Both the position numbers and the translations under genes were made by a program. This document shows, piece by piece, positions 10,482 through 21,663 of a DNA stretch of 33,385 nucleotides. The notes under the pieces are model-generated. The model saw nothing but the letters and a program-made list of their open reading frames with translations, did no database searches and was not told the origin of the DNA. Origin of the DNA: Deltaproteobacteria bacterium (GTDB lineage Bacteria > Desulfobacterota > Dissulfuribacteria > Dissulfuribacterales > QOAL01); contig WFZW01000127.1 in the NCBI GenBank assembly GCA_015489365.1, positions 1-33,385 of the forward strand, read 5' to 3'. The first letter of the stretch is position 1; the number at the start of each line of letters is the position of its first letter.

Positions 10482-11369
10482 ATGGCTTCACTAAAGGATA
10501 TTCAGCTAAAGATCGTCGGTGTCAAAAAGACCGAGCAGATAACCAAGGCCATGAATATGGTCGCTGCCGCAAAGCTTCGTGGCGCACAAAGCAGGATGGA
10601 GGAGTTTCGTCCATATGCCGAGAAATTCGGTTCTGTCATGGGGGAGCTTGCTGGTGGAACGAATCCTGCCTCTTTTCCCTTGATGGAAATAAGGGAGAAT
10701 ATCAAGAAGGTGGCATTGGTTATCGTAACCTCTGATCGCGGCTTGTGCGGGGCATTCAATGCCAACATAATCAATGCCTCTGAAAAATTTTTTGCAAGCC
10801 AGAGTGAAAAGGGCAGGCAAACCGCTGCAATCTGTATAGGGCGCAAGGGGAGTTCCTACTTCGAGAAATCACCGGTCGAGGTTATTTACAAGATGACCGA
10901 TTGTATGGCCGATATACAGATGTTCAATGCCAAGCAGGTCGGCCAGAAATTGATTCAACTCTTTCTAGATGGTGTGATAGACGAGGCACATGTGATCTAT
11001 GGCCGATTTATCAATGTGGCCGTTCAAAAGCCGGCTATAAGACGTCTTCTCCCCATAAGCCAGGAAGGCCTAGAGGAAGGCGCCGAGGCAGAAAAAGAAG
11101 GCCCAACTGCAGCGTATATCTATGAGCCAGAGCCAGAGGCTATACTTAATCAATTGATGCCTATGTTCATAAACGTGCAGATTATGCATGCCATGCTGGA
11201 GACGGGTGCCAGCGAACAGGCAGCCAGGATGACGGCCATGGATAATGCGACCAGGGCTTGCAAAGATATGATCGAAAATCTGACATTGGCCTATAACAAG
11301 GCCCGTCAAGGTGCTATTACGACAGAGCTTATGGACATTGTTGGTGGTGCCGAGGCCTTGAAGGGCTAA
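10482..11369 (+). CDS. atpG: F1Fo ATP synthase subunit gamma
   Basis: SLKDIQLKIVGVKKTEQITKAMNMVAAAKLRGAQ, SDRGLCGAFNANI, MTAMDNATRACKDMIENLTLAYNKARQGAITTELMDIVGGAEAL. Confidence 0.97.
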   Translation: MASLKDIQLKIVGVKKTEQITKAMNMVAAAKLRGAQSRMEEFRPYAEKFGSVMGELAGGTNPASFPLMEIRENIKKVALVIVTSDRGLCGAFNANIINASEKFFASQSEKGRQTAAICIGRKGSSYFEKSPVEVIYKMTDCMADIQMFNAKQVGQKLIQLFLDGVIDEAHVIYGRFINVAVQKPAIRRLLPISQEGLEEGAEAEKEGPTAAYIYEPEPEAILNQLMPMFINVQIMHAMLETGASEQAARMTAMDNATRACKDMIENLTLAYNKARQGAITTELMDIVGGAEALKG

Positions 11370-11393
11370 ATGACGCGATTTTAACCGGGATGA

Positions 11394-12857
<1,464 letters not shown>

Positions 12858-12911
12858 ACGATGCCTGCCGGTGTGTTTCTGGTGTAACGGTTGCTGAAAT
12901 AGGATATTACC

Positions 12912-13331
12912 ATGGCAAACAAATTGATCCTGGAGGTAGTGACCCCAAGCAGGCAAGTCGTTAGCGATGAGGTTGATCTTGCTACCGCTCCTGGTACGGA
13001 TGGGGTCTTCGGCGTGATGGCAAATCATGCACCGCTTCTCGCAACGCTACAGATAGGTGAGATGCACTATGAGAAAGATGGAGAGGTGGTGCGTCTCGCT
13101 GTAAGTGGCGGTTTTTGCGAGGTTTCCAATAATAGAATGACTATACTGGCCGAGGCGGCCGAAAGATCCGAGGAGATTGATATCGACCGGGCGTTGAGGG
13201 CCAAGGAGAGGGCCGAAAGAAGGCTTCAGGAGGCCGAGGCACGCAAGGCAGAGATAGATCTTGCCAGGGCCAAGGCCGCGATGACCAGAGCACTTGTACG
13301 GCTTAAGATAGCACAGCAAAAGCAATCGTAA
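12912..13331 (+). CDS. atpC: F1Fo ATP synthase subunit epsilon
   Basis: LILEVVTPSRQVVSDEVDLATAPGTDGVFGVMANHAPLLATLQIG. Confidence 0.96.
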   Translation: MANKLILEVVTPSRQVVSDEVDLATAPGTDGVFGVMANHAPLLATLQIGEMHYEKDGEVVRLAVSGGFCEVSNNRMTILAEAAERSEEIDIDRALRAKERAERRLQEAEARKAEIDLARAKAAMTRALVRLKIAQQKQS

Positions 13332-13360
13332 GAATTTTCGGGTTGTGAGGGAGTTCAATT

Positions 13361-13390
13361 GGGGGCGAGTTGATCTTGCCCCCTTTTTTT
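13361..13390 (+). terminator. Rho-independent terminator of the atp operon
   Basis: GGGGGC-gagttgatctt-GCCCCC followed by TTTTTTT just after atpC. Confidence 0.85.
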
Positions 13391-13420
13391 ATCCAAAATA
13401 CCTGCCTTCCTTGGATAGCT

Positions 13421-13505
13421 TACCGTAATAATACAGGGTCATAGGGTGGTATCTTCATGTACTAGGGGGACAGCACCAAGGTACGGACCACATGAAAGTT
13501 TGGAT
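13421..13505 (+). repeat. Dispersed structured intergenic element, copy 3
   Basis: TACCGTAATAATACAGGGTCATAGGGTGGTATCTTCATGTACTAGGGGGACAGCACCAAGGTACGGACCACATGAAAGTTTGG; ends a few nt before the glmU start. Confidence 0.8.
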
Positions 13506-13508
13506 GGA

Positions 13509-14492
13509 ATGATGAATGTTGCAGGACTTGTTTTGGCCGCCGGCAAGGGAACCAGAATGAAGTCCCAGGTTCCCAAGGTGATGCATGGACTCCTGGGTAT
13601 CCCCATACTTGGGCACGTCCTTGCTTTGCTCGATTCCACTGGTGTTGAGGATGTTACCGTGGTGATTGGCCATGGTGCCGATATCGTCGGGGCCTTTGTT
13701 AAGGAATATGGGGGTAATGTGGCGGTCCAGGAGGAGCAACGGGGGACAGCCCACGCGGTGCTGGCCGCAAGGGATGTATTGAAAAAGTTTGATGGGGATG
13801 TATTGATACTTTGTGGGGATACCCCGCTGTTGAAACCGGGTACACTTTCCGGTTTCATTGAGGCCCATCGGTCGTCCGGTGCCATCATTTCAATTTTATC
13901 ATCAAATTTTTCAGATCCTACCGGTTATGGTCGTATTATCAGGCACAGGGATAATCCTGCTTCGGTGCGGGCAATAATTGAAGAGCGTGATGCAACGGAT
14001 GAACAACGCAGGATAAGGGAGATCAATACCGGAAGTTACATATGCAGCAGTCAGTTTTTATTTGATTCCCTTGGTGAGATCGGGTGCGATAACGTACAAG
14101 GGGAATACTATTTGACCGACATCGTGGAACTGGCCGTGAGGAGAGGAGAAAAGGTGAGTGCTATTTGCTCTGCCTCCGAGGAGGAGGCCCTGGGTATAAA
14201 TTCGCGGGCAGATCTTGCTAGGGCAGAGAGGGTATTGTTGAATAGGCTATTGCACAGGTGGATGTCCGAGGGAGTGACATTCGAGCTTGCTGAATCAATA
14301 TACCTGGAACCCAGGGTAAAATTGGAGCGGGATGTTGTCATAGGCCCTCATTCGGTCTTGAAGGGGAATACTATCATTAAGAAGGGGGCCGTCATCGGGG
14401 CCTTTTCTTACCTGGAAAATGTAACCGTTGAATCCGGTGTTACCATTTCTCCCTACTCCATTTTAAAGAAAAGCAAGTGTCCTGCACAGTAA
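13509..14492 (+). CDS. glmU: UDP-GlcNAc pyrophosphorylase/GlmU-like, C-terminal LbH acetyltransferase domain apparently truncated
   Basis: VAGLVLAAGKGTRMKSQVPKVMH, LILCGDTPLL, NTGSYICSSQFLFDSL, LGINSRADLARAE. Stops after about 325 aa with only the first hexapeptide repeats (VIGPHSVLKGNTIIKKGAVIGAFSYLENVTVESGVTISPYSILKK). Confidence 0.88.
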   Translation: MMNVAGLVLAAGKGTRMKSQVPKVMHGLLGIPILGHVLALLDSTGVEDVTVVIGHGADIVGAFVKEYGGNVAVQEEQRGTAHAVLAARDVLKKFDGDVLILCGDTPLLKPGTLSGFIEAHRSSGAIISILSSNFSDPTGYGRIIRHRDNPASVRAIIEERDATDEQRRIREINTGSYICSSQFLFDSLGEIGCDNVQGEYYLTDIVELAVRRGEKVSAICSASEEEALGINSRADLARAERVLLNRLLHRWMSEGVTFELAESIYLEPRVKLERDVVIGPHSVLKGNTIIKKGAVIGAFSYLENVTVESGVTISPYSILKKSKCPAQ

Positions 14493-14590
14493 CCGGACAG
14501 GACATGAGAGGGCGATTTTGGCGCCTTATCCCATGGGTGTTCTACCTGACAAACCGTTTGTACAGGCGTGAATTCGCCTGAATCCATTCG

Positions 14591-14700
14591 CCCAAACTTC
14601 CATGCGGCCCGTACCTTGGTGCCGCACCCCCAATACATGAAGATACAGCCCTAGATTCCGTATTTTCACGGTAACTGTCATTCCATGGGCTAAATACGCC
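14591..14700 (-). repeat. Dispersed structured intergenic element, copy 4
   Basis: Reverse complement: TTACCGTGAAAATACGGAATCTAGGGCTGTATCTTCATGTATTGGGGGTGCGGCACCAAGGTACGGGCCGCATGGAAGTTTGG. Confidence 0.85.
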
Positions 14701-14947
14701 TCTGGAAACATCTTATCTTTTTTTCCATACCCAACAGGGCATGCAAAAGTTCCAGATGTGAAACCATAACCGATAGACTGCTATATACATGGGCCGTGAG
14801 TAGGGATCAAAGGGCAAGAGGGCCATCATAATCATAATAATATCCGATGATCCTTCCCCGCCATATTCAAAAAAGCAATTGGATTTAGCTGAAATCATTT
14901 GCTATTCTTGGTGCATTCACTATAAAGGCGAGGCAAGGGAGAAGATC

Positions 14948-16447
14948 ATGCAACCTTTGATCAAAGGACATGGAGGCCGCTGTTTCTTAATCCTCTTCTT
15001 ATGCACGACCGGCATCTTGTTAATCCATGGAGCTTGCTGGAGTCTCAACCTGTATCAAAGGGACGGCATGAGGCTGGATACCGATATTGACCTGGCAGCT
15101 AGGTACGAATACTGGAAATGGTTTTCACCAAAAAAACAGGCAACTGACCGAAACCGCTACGATTTCTTTTTTACAAGATCCAGGTTGGATATGGATCTTT
15201 CGAATCAACACCTGAACGTCTTTGTCCAGCTACAAGACGTTCATATGTGGGGACTGCCGGACAAATCCATATCCTCTCCTCCAGCGGGTCCACTTGGCGG
15301 TGGTGCCATCTATTTCGCCCATGGCCAGCAGAAAGACTACCACAGCACCGCTATACGACAGGCATATATAAAAAGCAACAGGCTGTTTTCAAAGGGGCCT
15401 TCGTTCAAGATAGGTCGCTTTGACTATACAGACGGGCTTGAGGTCACCTACAGCAACAAGAAACTGTCCTGGATCAAGAAGATGAGAGTGGCAGAGCGCC
15501 TCATAGGCCCATTTATCTGGTCAAGCTTCTGGCGAAGTTTTGACGGCATGGAGCTATTTTTGGACACCGATCCTTTAAATCTCACTGGCATGGCCACCCA
15601 TCCGACACAGGGCGGATTTGAAAACGATACGCAAACCACGATCCATGACATAGATCTTGCCACCCTTACCTTGACGTTAAGGTACAATACCTTAATAAGG
15701 AATAACGAGGCCCGCATCTTCTACTTCTATTATCAGGACAAAAGGGACGTGCCCAAGGCGGACAACACACCTGCTGGATCTGACCTCGATAGCGGTAACA
15801 TCATCATACATACGATAGGGGCGCATCTGCTCGGCATCCACCCCGCCTTGACAGGTACCATTGATTGGTTGTTCTGGGGCGCCTACCAGGCCGGCAGATG
15901 GGGCAGGCTCGATCATCAGGCATGGGCCTTGGCGGTCGAATTCGGCTATCAGTTCGATCACACCAGATGGCGTCCCTGGATAAGGACTGGATATGCGGTT
16001 GGCTCCGGGGACGCAGACCCAAACGACGGATGGCATAATACATTCTATCAACTGGTGCCAACCTCGCGAAAATATGCCCTGTTTCCATTCTATAATATGA
16101 TGAACAGTGAAGACCTGTTCATCCAGGCCATATTGAAGCCATCCACAAAAACGACCATAAGGACCGATCTTCATCGCCTAAGGCTCAATGATGCCTCTGA
16201 TCGTTGGTACATGGGAGCAGGCCCTACCCTTGAGTCAGGAAGGATCTTTGGCTATATAGGCCGTCCCTCCTTTGGGGACCATGATCTGGGGGTACTGGCT
16301 GATATCACCCTGATCTATCACCACTCACCCCATCTTTGGTTTACCGCCTATTATGGTCACGTGTTTGGGCAGGATGTGATCAAGAACATCTATCCCAGGG
16401 ATAGGGATGCGGACTATGCATACCTTGAAATGGGATTGAGATTCTAG
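14948..16447 (+). CDS. Outer-membrane beta-barrel (alginate-export/porin-like) protein
   Basis: Signal peptide followed by DIDLAARYEYWKWFSP, RFDYTDGLEV, repeated amphipathic aromatic beta-strand pattern and terminal aromatic residue (...YLEMGLRF). Confidence 0.75.
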   Translation: MQPLIKGHGGRCFLILFLCTTGILLIHGACWSLNLYQRDGMRLDTDIDLAARYEYWKWFSPKKQATDRNRYDFFFTRSRLDMDLSNQHLNVFVQLQDVHMWGLPDKSISSPPAGPLGGGAIYFAHGQQKDYHSTAIRQAYIKSNRLFSKGPSFKIGRFDYTDGLEVTYSNKKLSWIKKMRVAERLIGPFIWSSFWRSFDGMELFLDTDPLNLTGMATHPTQGGFENDTQTTIHDIDLATLTLTLRYNTLIRNNEARIFYFYYQDKRDVPKADNTPAGSDLDSGNIIIHTIGAHLLGIHPALTGTIDWLFWGAYQAGRWGRLDHQAWALAVEFGYQFDHTRWRPWIRTGYAVGSGDADPNDGWHNTFYQLVPTSRKYALFPFYNMMNSEDLFIQAILKPSTKTTIRTDLHRLRLNDASDRWYMGAGPTLESGRIFGYIGRPSFGDHDLGVLADITLIYHHSPHLWFTAYYGHVFGQDVIKNIYPRDRDADYAYLEMGLRF

Positions 16448-16471
16448 GGGAAAAATTCACGAGGATCGTCC

Positions 16472-17329
16472 ATGAAGAAGCGTCTGGACTCACCGGAAAG
16501 AAGGGAATTCATAAGATCATACACGGCGGCTGCACTGGCGGCCGCCCTACCCGCCTGTACCCCTGAGGCGGGACTGTTCAGAAAGCCGGATCTCAGGGTA
16601 TGGTCTTGCGGCGGACTTGCCGAGGCATTCATCCTGGCAAACAGATGTTACGAGGAAATGACCGGTACGAAGATAGGCTACACCGGGGCCTTTGCCGCTG
16701 CCCTTGGCGACAGCCTCCTGAAGGGTGCCAGCACCGATGTGTTCGCAGGTAGGGTGCTGAAATTGGCAAAGAAACTCAGGGTCAAGGGAAAGATGTCCTA
16801 TTTCAAGCCCCTGTGCTTCACGGAGTATGTCATAGTGACGCCCCTTGGGAACCCGGCAGGGATCAAGGACCTAGCGGATCTGGCAAGGCCAGGGGTAAGG
16901 GTGATCCTTGCTCCTGGCGCATCACCCCCGGGTGGCAAGGCGGTTCTGGCCCTTTTGAAAATGGCAGGGATACGGGATAAGGCCCTTGAGAACACCGTGG
17001 TAAGGGGAAGTTGTGTCCAGAGGATCATGAAGGATGTTATCCAGGGGAAGGGGGATGCAGCCATAGTCGAAAGGCGTCTTACCAGGATACCGCGCTTTGT
17101 CGGCAAGACTGAGATCATATCCATACCCGAGCGGTATCAACCGCCTCCTCCGCTCACCTTTACGGTCGGTGTGATGAAATCCGCAAGCGACAGGGGGGCA
17201 GCGGATCGATATGTGGAATTCATCACATCAGAAAAGGGGCAATCCTTTTTCCATAGGCAGGGATTTATTCCCGCCATATCGGAGAGGGGGAAAATGCTTA
17301 TTGAACGCTTTGGAGTAAAGGATGTCTAG
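16472..17329 (+). CDS. Molybdate-type ABC transporter substrate-binding protein (ModA-like), lipoprotein/Tat-like signal
   Basis: RREFIRSYTAAALAAALPAC signal/lipobox, GTKIGYTGAFAAALGDSLLKGASTDVFAG, VIVTPLGNPAGIKDLADLARPGVRVILAPGASPPGGKAVL. Confidence 0.82.
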   Translation: MKKRLDSPERREFIRSYTAAALAAALPACTPEAGLFRKPDLRVWSCGGLAEAFILANRCYEEMTGTKIGYTGAFAAALGDSLLKGASTDVFAGRVLKLAKKLRVKGKMSYFKPLCFTEYVIVTPLGNPAGIKDLADLARPGVRVILAPGASPPGGKAVLALLKMAGIRDKALENTVVRGSCVQRIMKDVIQGKGDAAIVERRLTRIPRFVGKTEIISIPERYQPPPPLTFTVGVMKSASDRGAADRYVEFITSEKGQSFFHRQGFIPAISERGKMLIERFGVKDV

Positions 17330-18059
17330 GCTACGATATCTGAGGATCTGGAGACGCGGAATCCAGTTGTCCATGCTTGCCATGCTTGGTCAGTGGTCCT
17401 TTTACGGGATCTTCAGGTGCCCGTTTCCCGTCCCGTTTGTCTCCTGTACTAATTGTCCGGTGATTACCTGCCAGGGAAGACTGGCAAGCCTTTTCTGGGG
17501 CACCTGGGGACTGATTCTCTTTTCAGGACTGGTCTTCGGTAGGGTCTTTTGCGGTTGGGCCTGCCCGGGAGGGTTCGTCTCCCAAATGATCGGGAGGTTG
17601 CTTCCCCGAAGGGTCCGATGGAAAGATGGGATCAAGGGGGCACATCTTGGAAAATATATTGCACTTGCCGTAATCCTTTATCTATGGCTCGCAATATCCA
17701 ATCCCAGATGGGCCGTTCCTATTCGTATCGGTGCCTTCATCGAATCCGTGGAATTGACCTTTCAGAATGCTGGTCCCTATTGGTTTACAAGGACGCTTAC
17801 GGTCCTCCTGTTCCTGGCAATCGGTTTATTCATCTCAGGTGCGTGGTGCAGATATGCATGTCCCACGGGTGGACTACTGGAACTGCTGCGTGCCTTTTCC
17901 CCCCTTCGTATCTACAAGACCGATGTATGCAACAACTGCGGCCTCTGTAAGGACATATGTGAAATGGATACGATGCCAGGGGAGGCGAACTGCACCAACT
18001 GCACGGAATGCATCCCTGCCTGTCCAGGCAAGGCCATAAAGATAGGTCGCCATCCGTAG
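17322..18059 (+). CDS. NapH/CcoG-like membrane 4Fe-4S protein
   Basis: VFCGWACPGGFVSQMIGRLLPRR, GAWCRYACPTGGLLELLRAFSPLRIYKTDVCNNCGLCKDICEMD, NCTNCTECIPACPGKAI. The start overlaps the upstream gene. Confidence 0.88.
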   Translation: MSRLRYLRIWRRGIQLSMLAMLGQWSFYGIFRCPFPVPFVSCTNCPVITCQGRLASLFWGTWGLILFSGLVFGRVFCGWACPGGFVSQMIGRLLPRRVRWKDGIKGAHLGKYIALAVILYLWLAISNPRWAVPIRIGAFIESVELTFQNAGPYWFTRTLTVLLFLAIGLFISGAWCRYACPTGGLLELLRAFSPLRIYKTDVCNNCGLCKDICEMDTMPGEANCTNCTECIPACPGKAIKIGRHP

Positions 18060-18173
18060 ATATCAGCCTTGAGCAGCATTAGTAGTAACCGCGTCCTATC
18101 CATAGTCAAAGACTATGTTCCGGTCCTTAATCATAAAATATTCCGATTTGACTTGATAACTATACCCTTTATT

Positions 18174-18257
18174 CTAAACTTCCATGCGGTCCGTACCTTG
18201 GTGCCGCACCCCCAATACATGAAGATACAGCCCGTAGACTCTGTATTTTCACGGTAA
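18174..18257 (-). repeat. Dispersed structured intergenic element, copy 5
   Basis: Near-identical to copy 4: reverse complement TTTACCGTGAAAATACAGAGTCTACGGGCTGTATCTTCATGTATTGGGGGTGCGGCACCAAGGTACGGACCGCATGGAAGTTTAG. Confidence 0.85.
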
Positions 18258-18353
18258 ATCGAAACATGAGACACAAGCTTATACTACCCACATGAAACGA
18301 CGAGAGGACATAAGAGCATGACTTATCTGCATCAATCAAGATATTGAACCGGA

Positions 18354-18371
18354 AATCGGTGGTTACCGATT
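18354..18371 (+). promoter_or_regulatory. Inverted repeat/hairpin in the hdrA-fdhA leader
   Basis: AATCGGT-GGTT-ACCGATT perfect 7-bp dyad. Confidence 0.4.
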
Positions 18372-18461
18372 GGCCTGGTGCAGGCTGTAAGTTCTGATTG
18401 CCTCTCCCGATTACCTGCCTTCTGACCCTATTTTGACCCTTGCCTCATAAGCTTCCCAACA

Positions 18462-18496
18462 GGGGCCAAATGGCCGGTAAGACCGGAAGAGGCCCC
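18462..18496 (+). promoter_or_regulatory. Nested hairpin in the hdrA-fdhA leader (possible structured 5'UTR)
   Basis: GGGGCC-aaatgg-CCGG-taaga-CCGG-aaga-GGCCCC, about 100 nt upstream of the hdrA ATG. Confidence 0.35.
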
Positions 18497-18584
18497 GGGG
18501 ATCTGAAGCTGTCTTCCCTTATGGACAGGTTCAAACCCTGCTGCATTATGTCCTTGAAGTCCTGTGTAACAAGGATAAGACATT

Positions 18585-21500
18585 ATGGATACCAATATCT
18601 TCAAGTCTACAAAGGGCCTGGTTGGCTCAGTGCTGGTGGTTGGCGGGGGTGTTGCAGGCGTTCAGACCTCCCTTGACCTCACAGGGCTCGGATACAAGGT
18701 CTATCTTGTGGAAAAGAGCGCTGCCATAGGCGGTGCCATGGCGAGGTTGGACAAGACCTTCCCCACCAATGACTGTTCCCTGTGTATCCTTGCCCCCAAA
18801 CTGGTGGAGGCAGGAAGGGACCCCAACATCGAGATCCTTACCAACGCGGAACTGGTCTCCCTGGAAGGAGAGGCGGGGGCCTTCAAGGCGGATATCAGGT
18901 GCAGACCCCGTTTCATAGACGAGGAGGCGTGCACGGGTTGCGGCCAGTGCAGCCTGTATTGCCCAAGGGTGATTGCCGACGACTACAACGCGCGACTGGA
19001 TATCAGCCGGGCAGCCCACATCGATTATCCCCAGGCCGTGCCCACTAGCTATTACATAGACGCCAAGGCATGCCTACGTGTCAATTACGATACCTGCGGC
19101 CTGTGCGCCTCTCTCTGCCAGGCCAGGGCAATCCGCTTTGACCAGGAGGAAGAAATCAGGCGTCTTGATGTCGGGGCCGTGATACTTGCGCCCGGTTTTG
19201 GCCGGATCAACGAGGAGGTCTTCAGGAGGTATGGATGGGGCAGGTATGAAGACGTCCTGACTGCGTTTGAATTTGAGCGGCTCATGTGCGCGAGCGGCCC
19301 AACCAGCGGCTCAATCGTGAAGATCTCGGACAGGAGCCATCCGCGGCGCATTGCCTTTCTCCAGTGCATTGGCTCAAGGGATGTCACCTGCGGCAATAAC
19401 TACTGCTCATCGGTCTGCTGCATGTATGCCATCAAACAGGCCACCATGGCCAGAGAGCACCTCCCGGAGGCGGAAATCACCCTCTTTTACATGGATATCC
19501 GTACCCACGGCAAGGGCTTTGACGCCGCAAGGGAGCGCGCAATCAGGGAAAACGGGTTCCGGATCATCTACGCACGTCCACCCAGGGTGGAAGGGATCGA
19601 TGGGATGCTCTTTCTTACCTATGTCACCCCAGAGGGAAACCATGTCAGCGAGGCCTTCGACATGGTTATCCTCTCCCAGGGACTTGAGGCCCCTGAAGGC
19701 GCTGAAGGACTAGCAAGGGCGGCCGGGATCGACCTGAATCCCTACGATTTTGCCGCCACCGGCATCTACGCCCCCCTTTCCACCTCCAGGGCCGGCATCT
19801 ATGTGATCGGGGCCTTCCAGGGGCCGAAGGACATCCCGGACAGCGTGACCCAGGCAGGGGGGGGCCGCGGCCCTCTGCTCCGGTCTCCTCCGGGGTGCCC
19901 GCGGCAGCCGGATAGTCACGGCTGAATATCCGCAAGAGAGGGATATAGCCGGAGAAGAGGCGCGGATCGGCGTCTTTGTCTGCCACTGTGGCACAAACAT
20001 CGGCGGGGTCGTGGATGTGCCATCGGTGCGGCAGTACGCGGCCAGGCTTCCAGGGGTGGTATACGCGGCGGACAATCTCTACACCTGTTCCCAGGACACC
20101 CAGAGACATATCGCGGAGATGATAGACAGGCACAGACTGAACAGGGTGGTCGTGGCGGCCTGCACCCCCAGGACCCACGAACCCCTTTTCCAGGCCACGC
20201 TCCGGGCAGCCGGACTCAACCGTTCACTCTTTGAGATGGCCAATATCCGGGACCAGTGCTCCTGGGTCCACATGAACGAACCGGAAGCGGCCACGGAAAA
20301 GGCCAAGGATCTCGTGCGCATGGCAGTGACAAAGGCCGCCTACCTGGTCCCTCTGGCCGAGCAGTCGCTGCCGGTTACCGGATCGGCCCTTGTGATAGGC
20401 GGCGGGGTGGCGGGCATTACCGCGGCCCTGACAGTAGCGGACCAGGGTTATGAGTGCGTGCTGGTGGAACGGGGAAAGGATCTGGGGGGACAGGCGCTGA
20501 AGCTCACTGCCGACCGGAACGGGCAGGATCCCAGGGAAAAGGTTGCGGCCCTTATCAGGCAGGTGGAAGGGCATCCCCGCATCAGGGTCCTTAAGCGCGC
20601 TGAAGTTTCGTTGATCTCAGGCTACGTGGGCAACTTCACCTCTACTGTCGCCACTGATTCAGGAAACCAGTCAGTCAAGCACGGCGTAACGGTGCTGGCC
20701 ACCGGTGGGCATCCATATTGCCCTGGCGGGCGGTACCTGTACGGCAAGTCCCCCAGGGTAATGACCCAGTTGGAGCTTGAGGCAAGACTTGCCTCTGATG
20801 ACCCCCTTCCACCGGATGCCGGGCAGGTCGTGATGATCCAGTGCGTTGGCTCCAGGGGAGAGGATCTCGCCTATTGCAGCAGGGTCTGCTGCGGACAGGC
20901 GCTCAAAAACGCCATCAGGCTCAAAAGGGCCAGGCCGGACCTCGGAGTGGTCATCCTTTACCGGGACATGCGGGCCTATGGCTTTCTGGAAGACGACTAC
21001 CAGGAGGCCAGGCGCATGGGCGTCATATTCCTGCGCTACAGCCCCGAGAGACCTCCCCGGGTCCTGGAGGAAGAGGACAGGGGCGGCACGCTCACGGTAA
21101 GGGCCTGGGACCCTCTCATCGGAGAAGATGTTGAGTTCAGGACAGACATGCTGGTGCTCTCAGTGGGCGTGGTGCCGGAGGACCAAAGGGACCTTGCCGG
21201 CATGCTGAAGGTGCCGGTTACGGAAGACGGATTCCTTCTTGAGGCCCATGTAAAGCTCCGCCCGGTGGACCTGCCCGTGGACGGCGTATACGTCTGCGGG
21301 CTTGCCCATTCTCCCAGGTCTATTGACGAATCCATTGCCCAGGCACAGGCCGCGGCAGCCAGGGCCTGCCGGTCCCTGGCGCGGGGGAGCATCGTGCCAG
21401 AGCCCATTGTCTCCAGCGTGGACGAGGAAAAGTGCGTAGGATGCGGGGCCTGTGAACGGTTTTGCCCGTACAAGGCCATCCGGCTCCACAAGGAGGGGAA

Positions 21501-21663
21501 AAAATGCAAGGCAAGGACCATAACCGCCTCCTGCAAGGGGTGCGGGATCTGCGCATCCCGCTGTCCCACAATGGCCATAGACATGGGCCGCTTTACCTGT
21601 GAAGGGATCATGGCCCAGATTCACGCCTTTAGCGAAAGGGAGGAAACCAATGGCAACCAATAA
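18585..21663 (+). CDS. hdrA: Double-module HdrA-like FAD/4Fe-4S protein, interrupted by an apparent +1 frameshift at a G8 tract (about 19857-19864)
   Basis: ORF 18585..19925 (VVGGGVAGVQTSLDLTGLGYKVYLVEKSAAIGGAMARLDKTFPTNDCSLCILAPKLVE...GAFQGPKDIPDSVTQAG) continues after removal of one G as GAAALCSGLLRG...IGVFVCHCGTNIGGVVDVPSV...SALVIGGGVAGITAALTVADQGYECVLVERG...CVGCGACERFCPYKAI...CKGCGICASRCPTMAIDM (ORF 20011..21663 frame). Confidence 0.85.

Noticed and set aside
20011-21663. Second HdrA half as an independent gene starting at 20011
   Set aside because: Homologous sequence (IGVFVCHCGTNIGG) lies upstream of that ATG in the same frame, and the frame joins the upstream ORF if one G is removed.
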